Source of the DNA: Telmatactis stephensoni
Taxonomy: Eukaryota > Cnidaria > Anthozoa > Actiniaria > Isophelliidae
Length of the DNA stretch: 64,000 nucleotides
Direction: 5' to 3'
NCBI GenBank assembly: GCA_029948255.1
Contig: JALIZF010001225.1
Span: forward strand, 124,001-188,000
The translations under genes and the position numbers were made by a program. Shown here piece after piece: positions 24,084 through 40,163 of the stretch; positions within the stretch are counted from its first letter, which is position 1; each line of letters opens with the position of its first letter. The notes beneath the pieces are model-generated. The model was not told the DNA's origin. It searched no databases and saw nothing but the letters and a program-made list of their open reading frames with translations.

Positions 24084-24659
24084 GGAAATAATATGGTTAC
24101 GAGTGCAATTTAGAATAAATTTGCACGAGTGAGTTTTCAAAGAGTTCAAAATTGCACGAGCCCGTAGGGCGAGTGCAATTTGTGCTCTTTGAAAACTCAC
24201 GAGTCAAATTTATTCTAAATTGCACGAGTAAACCATATTATTTCCTTTTAATAATATACATGCAAAAATTCGAGCAATATTTTCAAGTTTTCTGTAGCTT
24301 TTCAGTTGAAAAATCAGGTTAGCGCGCGCCTAGTGTTCGAATGTCGTCACCAAGCGCGCGCTCAAGAGAAAAATTCAAAACTTTTCACCCGAAACTTGGG
24401 CACTTTTTGACATTTTTCTTGCATATTTTCGACAATTTTGGAAACAAATCCCACTAAAAGTGTTTTATAAATATTTTCATTGATGAATAAAAAGAAGAAT
24501 TTGACGTTTAAGTGCATTTTGACTGTTTTCTGCCAAAATAAATTTGCACTAAATTTCCTTTTTTGGCACTAAATTTCCTTTTTTCTGCACTAAATTTCCT
24601 CGAAACAGCACTGCTCTTAGCCAATCAGCATCGAGAAATTTTTGCATGTATATTATTAA
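24084..24659. mobile_element. Compound hairpin/TIR element in intron 3 of copy B
   Basis: The first 163 bases are a hairpin whose arms begin GGAAATAATATGGTT. The next part, 24248-24659, has inverted ends TTAATAATATACATGCAAAA and its complement. Copy A has CAGTTTTACATGAGAACAC at this place, so the block is an insertion specific to unit B. Confidence 0.65.
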
Positions 24660-24795
24660 CATGGGAACACCACGGGAATGAGTTCACGTCGGTACAACTC
24701 ATTCGTGTCGGTCGCTGAATCCGTCTGCAGAGTTTAGACAAGTTTACCGTGTCAAGACAAACCATATCTAAAGCTGTCAAGACTGTCATGCATTG

Positions 24796-24989
24796 GTTGG
24801 TTGAATTGGTTGGTTGGTTGGTTGATTGGTTGGTTGGTTGGTTGGTTGGTTGGTTGGTTGGTTGGTTGGTTGGTTGGTTGGTTGGTTGGTTGGTTGGTTG
24901 GTTGGTTGGTTGGTTGGTTGGTTGGTTGGTTGGTTGGTTGGTTGGTTGGCTGCATGCATTGGTTGGTTGGTTGGTTGGTTGGTTGGTTC
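24796..24989. repeat. GGTT microsatellite in intron 3 of copy B
   Basis: A nearly pure GGTT array of about 45 units, interrupted once by GCTGCATGCA. It lies between exon 4 and exon 3. Long W/L/V/G and N/Q/P/T frames on both strands are artefacts. Confidence 0.95.
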
Positions 24990-26669
24990 ATTAATAAAGT
25001 CTATTCAACGTCAGTAACATGGATAGGAAGTGATGCCTTTCTGAATCAGAGAATAGTCTACAATATTTTTAAAAATCATTCTCAAAACAAATTTAATATT
25101 GGACAAAACTATTTTTGACAATACAGTGACTTACTCCAAGCAAAATTCGTAGGTTCACCACAAGGAAGAAGCTTATATCGTAGACGGTAGTCATGAGAAG
25201 TACTCTTCGGGTTTGTGCACTTTTGTAGCTCAAATTTTAGAGCCCGAACACAACAGTTTCGCGGCCAACTGTTCAGCACACAGGCAATTATGGTACTTGG
25301 CATTGTGGACGTGGGAATCTCCGGAATCAGTAAAGGGACAAAGTAACTTTTAATGGAGCAATAGAAAAGACGATACTGCCCCTCTCTATTGAGAGTGGTA
25401 TAGAATTCATACCTGTTTGCAAGAGAGAAATAAAACGCTTAAGAGAGCATTCGCCTTACGGTCGCGAAATCTGGGAAATTAGCCAAAAATCGCCCTACCT
25501 AATTTTTCCCTCCATATAAAGCCTATCATCTGACAAGTACAAAAAGCGGAAAATAATCGGTCAACGACGATTTTTTTATATCGTAAAAAATTCTAATTAC
25601 GTTGGGGTATTTTGACATAATTAGGCTTGAAAATGTCAAACTTCGAAATGCTCTCCTCGCCGAACTAGTCATTTCCTTTCAAAGTTCTTTTCCTCGATAG
25701 TTTATATATATTTCCTCTTTAAAATGCGATCTCTGTTTTTTCTTCACATTCAGGTTTTTCAGAGCTATCACAGATTGAGTATGGACCATTTTCGGCATTT
25801 CGTTCGAGGCTGAATATTGGCCAAATTCAAAACGCCCAAAATCAAGGTAGTTTAACTTTTTTGGCAATTCTCTTCGTTTCCATAGAAAATAGAAGGATGG
25901 ATTCAGATTTCTGCTGAATAAAATAGGTGGGCAAGGAACGTTTTAATTTTGCGAAGCATTGTCTTTACGCCCTAATTTGCATTTTTGCGTGATCTTGTTC
26001 ATTTCACTCGATCACTCTTCGAGCTCCGAAAGTGAATTGATCTTGATGATTAATCCTTGATTCTTCCAAAATAGCTCTAGTTATTGTCTTTGATTCATTT
26101 CGAGTGCAAAAACTTCGATTCATTACTGTTTAAAAAAAATCCCTTGGCTGGGCAGTGCACATACTGCACGTGAATATAGTATGCAAATTAAGTAAACAAG
26201 ACAGATGACCGACTCACAGTACTCATCCATAAAATTCTTTACAATTTTTTTGTAATACATTCTAATGAGTTCATGAAAAACAAAAGCAGAGAGAGAGAGA
26301 GACTGAGAGAGGGTGGTAATTGAAAGGCAATTTAAAAACGAGCAGGTTTTGCTGTTGCGCGAATCAAATACACACTCGTAGGTTTCATATTTCACTCGAA
26401 AGAATTTTATAATTTGGAATAGTTTACATTTTTCCTTATGCAACTTATTACAAATATACTTTCTATAGTAATTTTTTTATGCTGCGGTAGGCAAAATTGG
26501 TCTTCTATTTTATAGAAGGACTTTTCTTTCTAGACTTGATTAAATTCCACAGATAGAGATTGTCGGACGGCAACGTTTGAAGTTCTGTGCTAAGACCTTT
26601 GTAAAAAGCATAATTGTTTACCGTGATGTAGTAAAGTTTATTAGCTGCGAAAATTGATAGAGTTCAGCT

Positions 26670-28234
26670 ATGGCTAAGTGTGGAATAGGCCTTGTTTTTG
26701 GTACAGAGTGTGGACACTCTACCCAAAAAGGGAAAGATATCGTAGAAATGGTTAGAATCGATCACTGTCGAAAAGATATATCGGGACATCTGAAAATGAT
26801 GAAACTGACAAGTGGAGGAATTACATCTGAGGAAGACCTTATACTAAGCAGAACAGGTAAATAAAGTCGTGATATATAATAAAACGTTTGAAAGTTTAGA
26901 AAGTGCGTGTTTGACTTAAAAACTTATGGCTACACTTGATCTCTTTTATACTAGGAATATTTGAAAAACACGAAGATATTATTGTCTGCCCAAAACATAG
27001 AGACATGTTGGGAATTTACTGGAGAGGTCGCAGTGCATTCTGCCAAATCCCACTATCGTTAGCTGCTCATACCTCAAGTAAAGTGAAGGGAGAAACAATC
27101 AACACGGTTTTGTCTAAAGCAATTTTTCAAGAAGAATCGACTTTGATTCCAGTTGATACCATTTAAAACCCTTTGTTTCTTGCAGGATATTTTTGGAGAG
27201 GACACCCCCCATTTTCATGCTCAGTGGGGGAGTGGAGGGGGGGAGGGGGAAGGTCAGCAAAACCACTTTTCCTTGCATGATTTTTTTTGGGGGTAGCTGT
27301 TGCTCTGCATGATATTTTTTCTTAGTTTATAGCTGTGCCCTTTCAAATCTGATGGTCCGCCCCTTGGTAGATTTGGACCTTCAAGTTGCTTCACAGCGCA
27401 AGAAACGTCCTTTTTAGCACCACAACGTTGGAAAGATTAAAGAGCTATTTCTTTTGCATCTTTTTTATACCAGTCAAATGCAGATCACGTGATTCTTCTA
27501 AACCAGTGACTGCCGTTTCTTTACTCAATCAGCCTGACCAACACCCTGTGAGTCAATCGGCAGTGGAATCGAAACAAAGAAATTGTTTACTTGTCTAGAG
27601 GACGGTTGTATTAAGTCATGCATAACCCATGATAGATTAGAAATCCACTTGATATATGGGAAACACGAATTTGTTCCTGAGAAAATGAGTTTGATCGATC
27701 AAGCAAAAGTGAGTTATGCCCAACGCTTGGAGGCAGGAACACAATGTAACGTGGCTATACATGATAAGACACCAGTGGAACAAAGTAATTCTTCAAAGGT
27801 TTCTGAAGGATGGGTACTTCAGAAAACTGCAAAGAAGCGCACGAGATTTAATGAGAAACAGAAAAACTATCTTGAGAAAAAATTCATCAGTAGACGGAGA
27901 GAAATCAGGAAGGAAGTCAAATCCAGCAGATGTTGCTAAGGAATTGAGGTGTCTGAATCTGAAAGGAAAGGACGGACAGCGTATCTTTACTGTTGATGAG
28001 TTCCTTCGCCCTCTACAGATTAGCTCATTTTTTTCTCGATTGTCGAGAAAACGAAGAAACGTTTCTGATCGAATCTGACAAAGAAGCAGAAGTTTATCAA
28101 GAAGATATATCAACACTATGCAATGAGCTTATAAAATCACTGGAAAGCAACAGCCCAGTAGTACAACACCCAGTCCGATTTTCAAGAAGGAACCTCGATC
28201 TGCTCGCTCCAAGAGAAAGATATCCTGGATTTTA
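26670..28234 (+). pseudogene. Decayed transposon protein with zinc-finger and FFSRL domain
   Basis: Exon 1 starts at 26670 and ends at 26857 before a GTAAAT donor. The acceptor after TTTTATACTAG at 26955 joins in phase 1 and gives RTGIFEKHEDIIVCPKHRD. This part has a cysteine/histidine arrangement and HTSSKVKGE. After about 400 bases of unclear sequence, 27583-27940 encodes a C2H2-like CLEDGCIKS...HL...GKH motif, then KKRTRFNEKQKNYLEKKF. A frameshift near 27890 continues the domain in another frame (DEFLRPLQISSFFSRLSRKR), and a further one leads to an E/S-rich end near 28234. I associate this set of motifs with a transposon-linked protein family common in cnidarians and fish, whose function I do not know. 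The shifts make it non-functional. It lies in the core of the 5.7 kb element. Confidence 0.6.
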
Positions 28235-28504
28235 AGATGACTGACTTGCGCGCGCAGTATCGTCAACCACTTCAGTATTGAAGTAAAAGGAAGAAAAAAG
28301 ATCGACTTTTCCAATGCCGTTGTTGCTTATATGTCTCTGTGCACTTGCAAAAAACAGTAAATAGGACGAAAAACAATAAGTGATAATTTTATAAATAGAA
28401 AACTTACAGAACACACAAGGAATGTCAACAGTTCCCAGCTGAAAATTGATTGTTAGGCCGGCTCAGTACGTAGCTCTTTAATTAGAAAGTTTAAAATAAT
28501 TTTA

Positions 28505-28676
28505 TAAACTAAACGCGATTTTGAGACGGCATTATCGGTTTATAATGACGGCGTTGGGAGAAAATATATTCAGGTATTGGCTCCGTCGCTGCGCGACTCC
28601 GCCAATACCGAATATATTTTCTCCCAACTAGCCGTCATTATAAACCGATAATGCCGTCTCAAAATCGCGTTTAGTT
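28505..28676. mobile_element. Hairpin nested in the 5.7 kb transposon
   Basis: The arms share AAACGCGATTTTGAGACGGC and TTTATAATGACGGC, with a GTCGCTGCGCGAC loop region. TTTTGAGACGGCATTA recurs at about 29597, and TATCGCGATTCT at 28680 is inverted at about 29655, so the hairpin may be one end of a larger element reaching to about 29667. Confidence 0.6.
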
Positions 28677-30128
28677 TTGTATCGCGATTCTAACTATTTT
28701 GTTACGAAGAAAAAAGAGAAAAGTTATCATTTTGAATTGATTGAACGCGAGATTCTCTTTACCTGCAAAGTTGTAGGAATTACAGTTTCCATGGCAACTT
28801 CTTTCTGTCTTTGCAAGAAGAAAGCTAAAAAGGAAATGGCGGCCAGAGCCGGGAAGCTTTCTCTCGCTTAAAAGAGGTGATTTAATTATAGAAACAAGTC
28901 CAAAAGCTCACAAAATGAAAGAAGTATAGGTCGTTTGATGCTTTTGAAGATTTCTTTTTGCTGTTTCATCAAAACTGGCGAAAAACGAGCGAGCTGACCG
29001 ACATGTGAAAGCCTGAAAGTTTGTCAAAATATTGCTTCAAACTAAAGGAATGATGCTGAAAAGTTATTGAAAGGTATTAAAAAGAAAAGGTAGTCCACAC
29101 TTGTGTATTTTCTGTTTATCTTATTCAAAAAGTTTTTTGTTTCATCTTTTTTTAAACAATACCGTTTTTGTCTTCATAAAGGACAATTTGTTTGCGGTTT
29201 TGCTGAAAATTCACTGTTGCTGTGACTTTGAACTCATTGAAGCCAAAAACGAAAACGAAATTACCGATTATTCTTATCAGAGATGATATTTGTACTTAGG
29301 ATGATTTCTTTTTACTTCTTTTCGTGAATACTGTGTATTTATTTTATCTAGTTTAGACCAACAGATTTCAGTTCAGTTTACTTTTCGCAGAGTTGGGTGT
29401 AGCTGTAATTCAACTTAGCGACCATTTTTTATCAAAATATGTCATTGTTTTCGGTCATTTTATCACGGATATTATCTAAAAAGTTGTTTTATATTTGCTG
29501 CTCAATTTTGAATTGATTTTCAGTAGGTTTTTGTGATTTTGAAGAAAGCCACTTCGATGCAGTCCTCAATGTTTGGGCCAATCACGAGTGCTGATTTTGA
29601 GACGGCATTACCGGAAAATAACGCCGTCTCTCTGTAGATCAAAGTGATAAGAGAATCGCGATACACCGCAATAATATAGCCAGGCCGGGTGGGTAGAGGT
29701 GTTGCTTACCTAACGAAACAGCCGTTTTGTTTTCCCAAACTCATTCCTGTATTTTATAATTCTTCTGAAGTTCCCGGGAATTCCCATTATCGATATGAAT
29801 TTTCAGCAAATTAAATTATCACTTTTTCATAATGATACTTAAGTCCGTCAAACAGGTAACAGCCAATATTTCTCAGTGTGAAAATGGAAACCATGCAGGC
29901 CAACGATGGCATACCTGATAGCAGTGTTTCTATACATATACACGTAGTGTATAGCATTTTGATAAAAGCGTTGCCGTATAGATAATTTGGAATCTTATTT
30001 GACTGAGGGTTTTTTCAGATTTTTAGGGATCCTTCGTTAGTGAGATGTTTTACTCACAAATTTCAATCGGTAGAATATAATTAAAGTAGAAAAAGAAAAG
30101 TTCTCGACCAGTTTTGCCTACCGAAACA

Positions 30129-30147
30129 TGCACACACACACACACAC
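30129..30147. repeat. CA dinucleotide repeat
   Basis: Nine or so CA units next to the inner end of the right arm of the 5.7 kb transposon. Confidence 0.8.
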
Positions 30148-32451
30148 TATAAAAAATTAATTTGTAATAAGTTGCATAAGGAAAAATGTAAACTATTCCA
30201 AATTATAAAATTCTTTCGAGTGAAATATGAAACCTACGAGTGTGTATTTGATTCGCGCAACAGCAAAACCTGCTCGTTTTTTAATTGCCTTTCAATTACC
30301 ACCCTCTCTCAGTGCCTCTCTCTGCTTTTGTTTTTCATGAACTCATTAGAATGTATTACAAAAAAATTGTAAAGAATTTTATGGATGAGTACTGTGAGTC
30401 GGTCATCTGTCTTGTTTACTTAATTTGCATACTATATTCACGTGCAGTATGTGCACTGCCCAGCCAAGGGATTTTTTTTAAACAGTAATGAATCGAAGTT
30501 TTTGCACTCGAAATGAATCAAAGACAATAACTAGAGCTATTTTGGAAGAATCAAGGATTAATCATCAAGATCAATTCACTTTCGGAGCTCGAAGAGTGAT
30601 CGAGTGAAATGAACAAGATCACGCAAAAATGCAAATTAGGGCGTAAAGACAATGCTTCGCAAAATTAAAACGTTCCTTGCCCACCTATTTTATTCAGCAG
30701 AAACCTGAATCCATCCTTCTATTTTCTATGGAAACGAAGAGAATTGCCAAAAAAGTTAAACTACCTTGATTTTGGGCGTTTTGAATTTGGCCAATATTCA
30801 GCCTCGAACGAAATGCCGAAAATGGTCCATACTCAATCTGTGATAGCTCTGAAAAACCTGAATGTGAAGAAAAAACAGAGATCGCATTTTAAAGAGGAAA
30901 TATGTATAAACTATCGAGGAAAAGAACTTTGAAAGGAAATGACTAGTTCGGCGAGGAGAGCATTTCGAAGTTTCACATTTTCAAGCCTAATTATGTCAAA
31001 ATACCCCAACGTATTTAGAATTTTTTTACGATATAAAAAAATCGTCGTTGACCGATTATTTTCCGCTTTTTGTACTTGTCAGATGATAGGCTTTATATGG
31101 AGGGGAAAATTAGGTAGGGTGATTTTTGGTCAATTTCCCAGATTTCGCGACCGTAAGGCGAATGCTCTCTTTAAATCTTTGTACTTTGAGCTCGAGTGCA
31201 ACAAACTTAATATCTATATACTTTTTTATATTTTCCCATTGATTTTTCATCAAAATTCAAGCACTGCTTTTCCTGAAGCTCGTTTACTGCGCAAGACAAT
31301 AAAAGAACACACCCAGGTTTGGAGTGTTATGGCTATGGGCATGCAAGGGGGCCCAAAGCCGCTTAATACATCTAACGTAAACTACATCATTGTAAAACTA
31401 CTATATATAATGTGGATTTTTAAAATCAGGATTTTACCCAGTAAAGGCGAGGGCACTACACGCACCAGAACACGTTTTGAACAACGTCGAGGAAGGCTTG
31501 CAATTACTAAAAGAGAGGAGGAGGTGGGAAAAATTTCGAAGCTACCGGCCTGTTTGAAGTAAAGGTTGGAATAAGTGGCACCGTGTTGCTGCTCACGTGC
31601 TATTGTCCCTGGAGGGATTCCTATTTGCGAGCAAATATATTTTTTCCTTTATTAGTTTCATTTTATTGTTTATTTTAAGAGCACGGTAAATGATCTCTTG
31701 CCTGTAGTATTGGGATTCCAAAATGTCACAGTTTTCACGGTCCCAAAAATTGAAGTCACGAAGTTTTGATCGAGCAGTTCTCACAGCTTACTGTTGATAA
31801 ATTTGTATATATAAGCAAATATTTAGCGATAAACTCTATGCTTATTGGATTATTTGGGAAGAGGAAAGAGATTTTAAAATTGGCATTTAACTCAAACACT
31901 CTGCACACTAAGGAAAAATGGTCGACTGTTTCAAGCATACTGTTTTCTGAAATGCAATACACAAAATAGGAATCTCCCATGTAGGGTAATTATTGCTGAG
32001 CAAGACATCCCGCCCTTTACCTAGAGTTAACATACATTTTATAAAAACACTGTTATGGAATAGTTCAAACATGGGCTGGAAGGGGTTTTGCGTTATCCGC
32101 GATTGGACTAAATCCTCTGCGTGATCCCGGTGAAAGTAAGCCACATTTTGCTGTGACTTTTTAATATGCGTGATTCGTGAAAAAGGAAGTGTGCTTCGAG
32201 ATCAAACTTCCTGATAAAAATATAGTTGGGACAAGAAAATTCAAATAATCTTGATTTCAAAACAACATTTACCATTGATTGTAATGTACACCATCAGAAT
32301 GACAACAATCAACTGTGCAAACTTGTTTGGCTTCTTCATCGCTTCTTCTTCTATTCCTAAACCATTAATGTTGGATTAGCTTCCGTATATTCTACGTAAA
32401 ACTCCAAAAGAGATAACAAACTATGAATATCACTTAAACAGTAGTCTTTAC

Positions 32452-32561
32452 CTTCAAGTTGCTGTTGAAACTGAGAGCAGAGTCGATATGCGATCTTTAG
32501 GGAATGCACTATTTGAAGTGAAAGTTGAAGTACAATGGATTCGAATTATGTCATATTTATA
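32452..32561 (-). promoter_or_regulatory. TATA promoter and 5' UTR exon of copy B
   Basis: TATAAATA is at 32554-32561 on the minus strand. The UTR exon ends at 32452 with AACTTGAAG before GTAAAG. Sequence is nearly identical to the promoters of copies A, C and D, so loss of function in B is in the coding part. Confidence 0.6.
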
Positions 32562-33411
32562 GACGATAATTGTTGACGACCACCACGACGACCCCATTTA
32601 CGCAGTTGGACAAGAGACTGTTTTATATTGCCTGCAAACCTGCACACCTGCATGTCAAACTCACCACTCGGTTGCAGTTTGATGCAACACGAATATCTGC
32701 AACAAATTATGAACAAGTTCAAGCTAGTTTACTTTGGAGGCAACAATACCCTCGCTAACGTCACAGTGCACAAAGGCTAAATCGTTGGGCTGAGACACAG
32801 GTACGGCTAATCAAAACCCCCCAAAAAGGTAAACAACATCAACCGAGAGATGCACGAAAACGTCAACAAGAGATGACGAATATACGTGTTATTTTAACTT
32901 GGAAAGATGACCAAGATATCAAGAAAAACGAAAATTTCCCATCAGTGCGTAAATGTGTATCTTTCAATTCGCATGGCTCACTTCGAAATGCGCGCGAAAG
33001 ATATTCCTTTTCATTTACTCACATTCCCTATTTCATTTTCCCTGTTGCTTGAGGTGATCATGGCTTTGCTTGATCATAGACACAAATCATTGAATAATTG
33101 GTCACATTGAAGCCAAAAGAACACTCTATAGTATTTAGACAGGCCCGTCGTGGGGGGGTGGGGTGGGGGGGTCTGACGGTTGGAAAAACAGAACCGTACA
33201 TTGCCTGAATATTAGAGAAATTGCCATATTAGAGAAGAGAGAAGAGAACAATTATAATAGATTTTAGACTTGGTAAAGACATTTTATTCAGAATTGCATA
33301 TGAATACATCCATTATCAATCTTTTAATTATTTTTAATTTATTTACATTTATATATAGTTAGGCGCAGTTGATCATATTCACATGTTACATGCGCGGTAT
33401 AAATATTAAAT

Positions 33412-33912
33412 TATTATTATTATTATTATTATTATTATCGGCAGTAAATACGTATGAATGCTCTAATAAGCGGTCTTGGCACTATAGGGCGCATAAGCGT
33501 AGCCTATAGGCCGCAAATCCTTACAAACTAACGACTTAATTATCTGCTTATAAACCATACTTATATATATAGAAATGAATAACTAACTTCTGATAAATGC
33601 TGAATAAACCTTATGACTTATGCCCAGTCTGAGGACATGGTCTCAATCTTAATCCTATCGTCGAATTTGGTAATATCCTAATTAAATTCATTTCCCTTAA
33701 AAAGTATACGAAAAAAATTAAATTAAGTTAAATTAAAAAACACTTGAGCCAATCACTTAATATTACTTATCTTCGGAGATGTTCTCGCGATAACGGATCT
33801 AAAACGCTAAAATTAAAATTCCTTATATTAATATTTCTGCTTTCTTACTGATCCATATTCCTCCTTATGATTTTGATTCGGTTGGGTTATTATTATTATT
33901 ATTATTATTATT
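33412..33912. repeat. ATT microsatellites and interval without genes
   Basis: ATT arrays at 33412-33440 and 33890-33912 bracket about 450 bp of unassigned AT-rich DNA. Given the neighbouring microsatellite-targeted retrotransposons, the interval could be another truncated insertion, but it has no ORF to show this. Confidence 0.6.
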
Positions 33913-34536
33913 TCTTTTATTTCACAGTGTAATACTGGCTGCTTACATCATTTTGCCGGGAATATACCCTATTCCTAAGGCCTTATCTATTTACAATGGT
34001 TTTTTTTTTTTTTTTTTTTTAACTAGTTTTAGAGCAGATTCCGTGTAAGTGCAAAACGGGTCAAGGTCATATAGAACCCGTGGTCGTGCCGTGACCAAGG
34101 GGAGTTTCACATTCGCACGGAATCTACTCTTTGATGTGACTGAATTACAATCCAACCTTTCTCATAATATGTGCAGAACCTAGTAGTACAATTTTTTGCA
34201 ATGTTTTTAGTTCAATGCTGTTTGAGATCTTCTTGGTACTTGCTTTTGTAGCATTGCTGATTGTCCCCAGGGCTCCGATGATTACTGGTATTGTTTCTGT
34301 TTTTACTTTCCACATTCTACTAATTTCAATTTCCAAATCTTTGTACTTGCTTTTCTTTTCGTTGTGCTTTAGACAGATGTTTCGGTCTGATGGTACAGAC
34401 ATGTCGATAAGCTGGCAGGTGTTGGTCTCTGTATTTTTTATCACAATATCGGGTCTGTTAGCGTTGATTTTCCTGTCTGTTATTATTGGACAGTCCCACA
34501 TAATGGTTATGTGGTCTTTATTGATGATCTTTCCTG

Positions 34537-34537
<1 letters not shown>
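33913..34537 (-). mobile_element. 5'-truncated R4/Dong-like retrotransposon, 3' end
   Basis: Between two ATT microsatellites lies a short minus-strand frame for a retrotransposon endonuclease end (34145-34501), a 3' UTR with paired CGGAATCT stretches and an A run on the minus strand (34001-34020). The 5' end is cut directly at the microsatellite. Confidence 0.6.
34145..34501 (-). pseudogene. R4/R2-type endonuclease C-terminal fragment
   Basis: The 118 codons begin with MWDCPIITDRKINANRPDIV and continue LIDMSVPSDRNI, KYKDLEIEISRMW and VIIGALGTI. This is the restriction-like (PD-D/E-x-K type) endonuclease end of R2/R4-group non-LTR elements: the RPDIV and following aspartate/lysine positions are the expected active site. 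Only the last tenth or so of a full element is present. It differs clearly from the corresponding part of the 1257-codon ORF next door, so it is a separate subfamily. Confidence 0.7.

Positions 34538-34616
<79 letters not shown>
34538..34616. repeat. TTA microsatellite shared by two retrotransposons
   Basis: A pure TTA/ATT array of about 26 units. The 3' end of the full R4-like element and the cut 5' end of the second R4-like fragment both abut it. Confidence 0.95.
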
Positions 34617-38709
<4,093 letters not shown>

Positions 38710-39044
38710 GGCATGACAGATTTATGTCATATAATTATACATTTGTACGGGCGCACACAAAGCTTGTGATTTGATGAGACGTTCGAAGTTCTGCGTTTTG
38801 TGTTCGTGAGATTTTTCGTGACATTTTTTTCTTAATTGCGTCATTTTAAAATTAAAATCACCCACCCAAGTTGATAAATAAGTTGAGATTTTTTACGTGT
38901 TAAAGACTTTTCTCATTAGTAATTTTTGACAATAAGTAAACGAATCTCAAAAAAAAATTCAGTTTTAAGCCAAGGAAAGTTAAAAGAAAAAGGAAAAATA
39001 CGAATTTTAGAAAAGTGTTTTCAACTTAGGAATAAAAGGGTTTT

Positions 39045-39190
39045 GACTCAGGCAAGACTTGAACCCTGCCACTAAAACGAAATCTACAAATCCCAAAAAA
39101 TCAGCTCGCCTCCGCATTCTCCAGTAGAACAGATCAAAACCAGGGGCCGTAGACTACTAAACCATACCACTAGGTTAGCTGGTTTACTGG
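39045..39190 (-). repeat. SINE-like remnant of unit C
   Basis: Equivalent to the remnants at 22425 and 52490. The B-box-like stretch here is degraded (CAGGGTTCAAGTCTTGC on the minus strand). Confidence 0.4.
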
Positions 39191-39449
39191 GACAAAATAA
39201 CCTAGTGTATCTTGTGAATAATGGACTGTCTTTTGTTGAGAAAAATTACTTTTTCCGGGACTAAACTTGAAAAACTTTGAACAATAGAGGACGCGCGCCA
39301 AGTTCGAGACCCATTAATTTTTTTTCTTTCTCTTTCATCCATTTTTTCTTTCTTTCTTTCCTTTTTGCGGCTTTTTTCCGCTTGTTTATTTGCTTTGTTT
39401 TGTTTTTGTGTCTTGGGCTGAAATTTATAATTTATATTCTATTTAGCAG

Positions 39450-39902
39450 AACCTTCGTGAAATAAATCTTCAAGGGTCTATTGATCACCAGTTAAAATAT
39501 CTTTTTTTAGAATTCGAAAGGGAGGTACTAGATTTTTAGCGTTCTTTTTAGGTGTCAGTGACGTCATCGACTTACTCATGGATTTACTCCATACATTTCT
39601 TTGTATTTTATGACTTGAATTATTCTATTCATTTCTGCTCTAATAATTTTGCTTAAGAGTTTTCGTGCAGTTGTTGTGTCAAGGATTACTTGCATGGCCA
39701 GTGATCTTCAACTGATAAAAATTACACAGAGATATTTTGATTGCAAAATACAAAGAAATGTATGGAGTGAATCCATGAGTTCAGTCGATGACGTCACTGG
39801 CACCTAAAAAGAACGCTAAAAATCTAGTACTTCCCTTTTGAATACCAAAAAGATATTTTAACTGGTGATCAATAGACCTTTGAAGATTTATTTCACGAAG
39901 TT
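39450..39902. mobile_element. MITE with about 150-bp inverted arms
   Basis: CTTCGTGAAATAAATCTTCA at the left end is inverted at the right end. The arms also pair through GATCACCAGTTAAAATATC and CAGTGACGTCATCGAC. No coding sequence is present. Confidence 0.75.
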
Positions 39903-40163
39903 TCTGCAAAATAAAATTTCACCGTTTTTTGATCAGAGTAGCACTTTAAGGTTTTGATTACAGAAGCATAGGTAGGGTTTGTAAGAAAGCCAGCCTATAC
40001 TATAGCCTGATAAGAGGCACTCACGGGGGGAGGGGAAGGGAAGGGAAGTTGCTCTATTTCCTTTCCACCCCTCCCCCACCCCTTGCACTCGACCTTCCCT
40101 ACCCATAGAGAGATGTATCTTGGTATGTAACTACTTTGTAGAGATTCTATGCTGGCAATCAAA

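Larger units (their letters stand above)
25443..31169. mobile_element. 5.7 kb transposon with about 1.1 kb inverted arms, TTAA flanks
   Basis: The ends read GAGAGCATTCGCCTTACGG and its complement, with arms of about 1.1 kb (25443-26560 and 30080-31169). TTAA flanks the left end directly and the right end after one extra T, which fits the TTAA-target superfamilies (piggyBac or Kolobok). The core carries a decayed spliced gene on the plus strand (26670-28234) and a nested hairpin. The element lies in intron 2 of copy B. The 28690-30080 stretch within it has no coding sequence I can support. Confidence 0.75.
23827..32339 (-). pseudogene. Copy B of the 14-cysteine secreted protein gene, frameshifted
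   Basis: Exons match copy A: 32273-32339 (signal peptide, MKKPNKF), 31702-31790, 25135-25412 and 23827-23957. Splice sites are kept, including the GC donor of intron 2. Exon 2 is 89 bases long where copy D has 85. The four extra bases (GATC, next to CTGCTC) shift the frame and create a stop at once, after CENCSIKTS. Exons 3 and 4 are still open and exon 3 is 21 bases longer than in A, so decay looks recent. Intron 2 holds a 5.7 kb transposon whose end is only about 30 bases from the exon 3 acceptor. A product would be a short secreted peptide at most. A sequencing or assembly error in the four bases would restore the frame. Confidence 0.75.
22020..33150. repeat. Tandem segmental duplication unit B
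   Basis: Both edges carry ACAGGCCCGTC next to an AATTGGTCAC-type sequence. In between lie a SINE remnant, an AAAT repeat, gene copy B with its promoter and the conserved upstream flank. A 5.7 kb transposon and a 0.6 kb element account for much of its extra length. Confidence 0.7.

Noticed and set aside
24749..25118. GWLV- and NQPT-repeat frames on both strands
   Set aside because: They are the two strands of the GGTT array. The same frames recur at 55136-55439 for the same reason.
30939..31562. 207-codon plus-strand frame
   Set aside because: It starts in the terminal arm of the 5.7 kb transposon and runs into intron 2 of copy B, so it spans two unrelated sequences.
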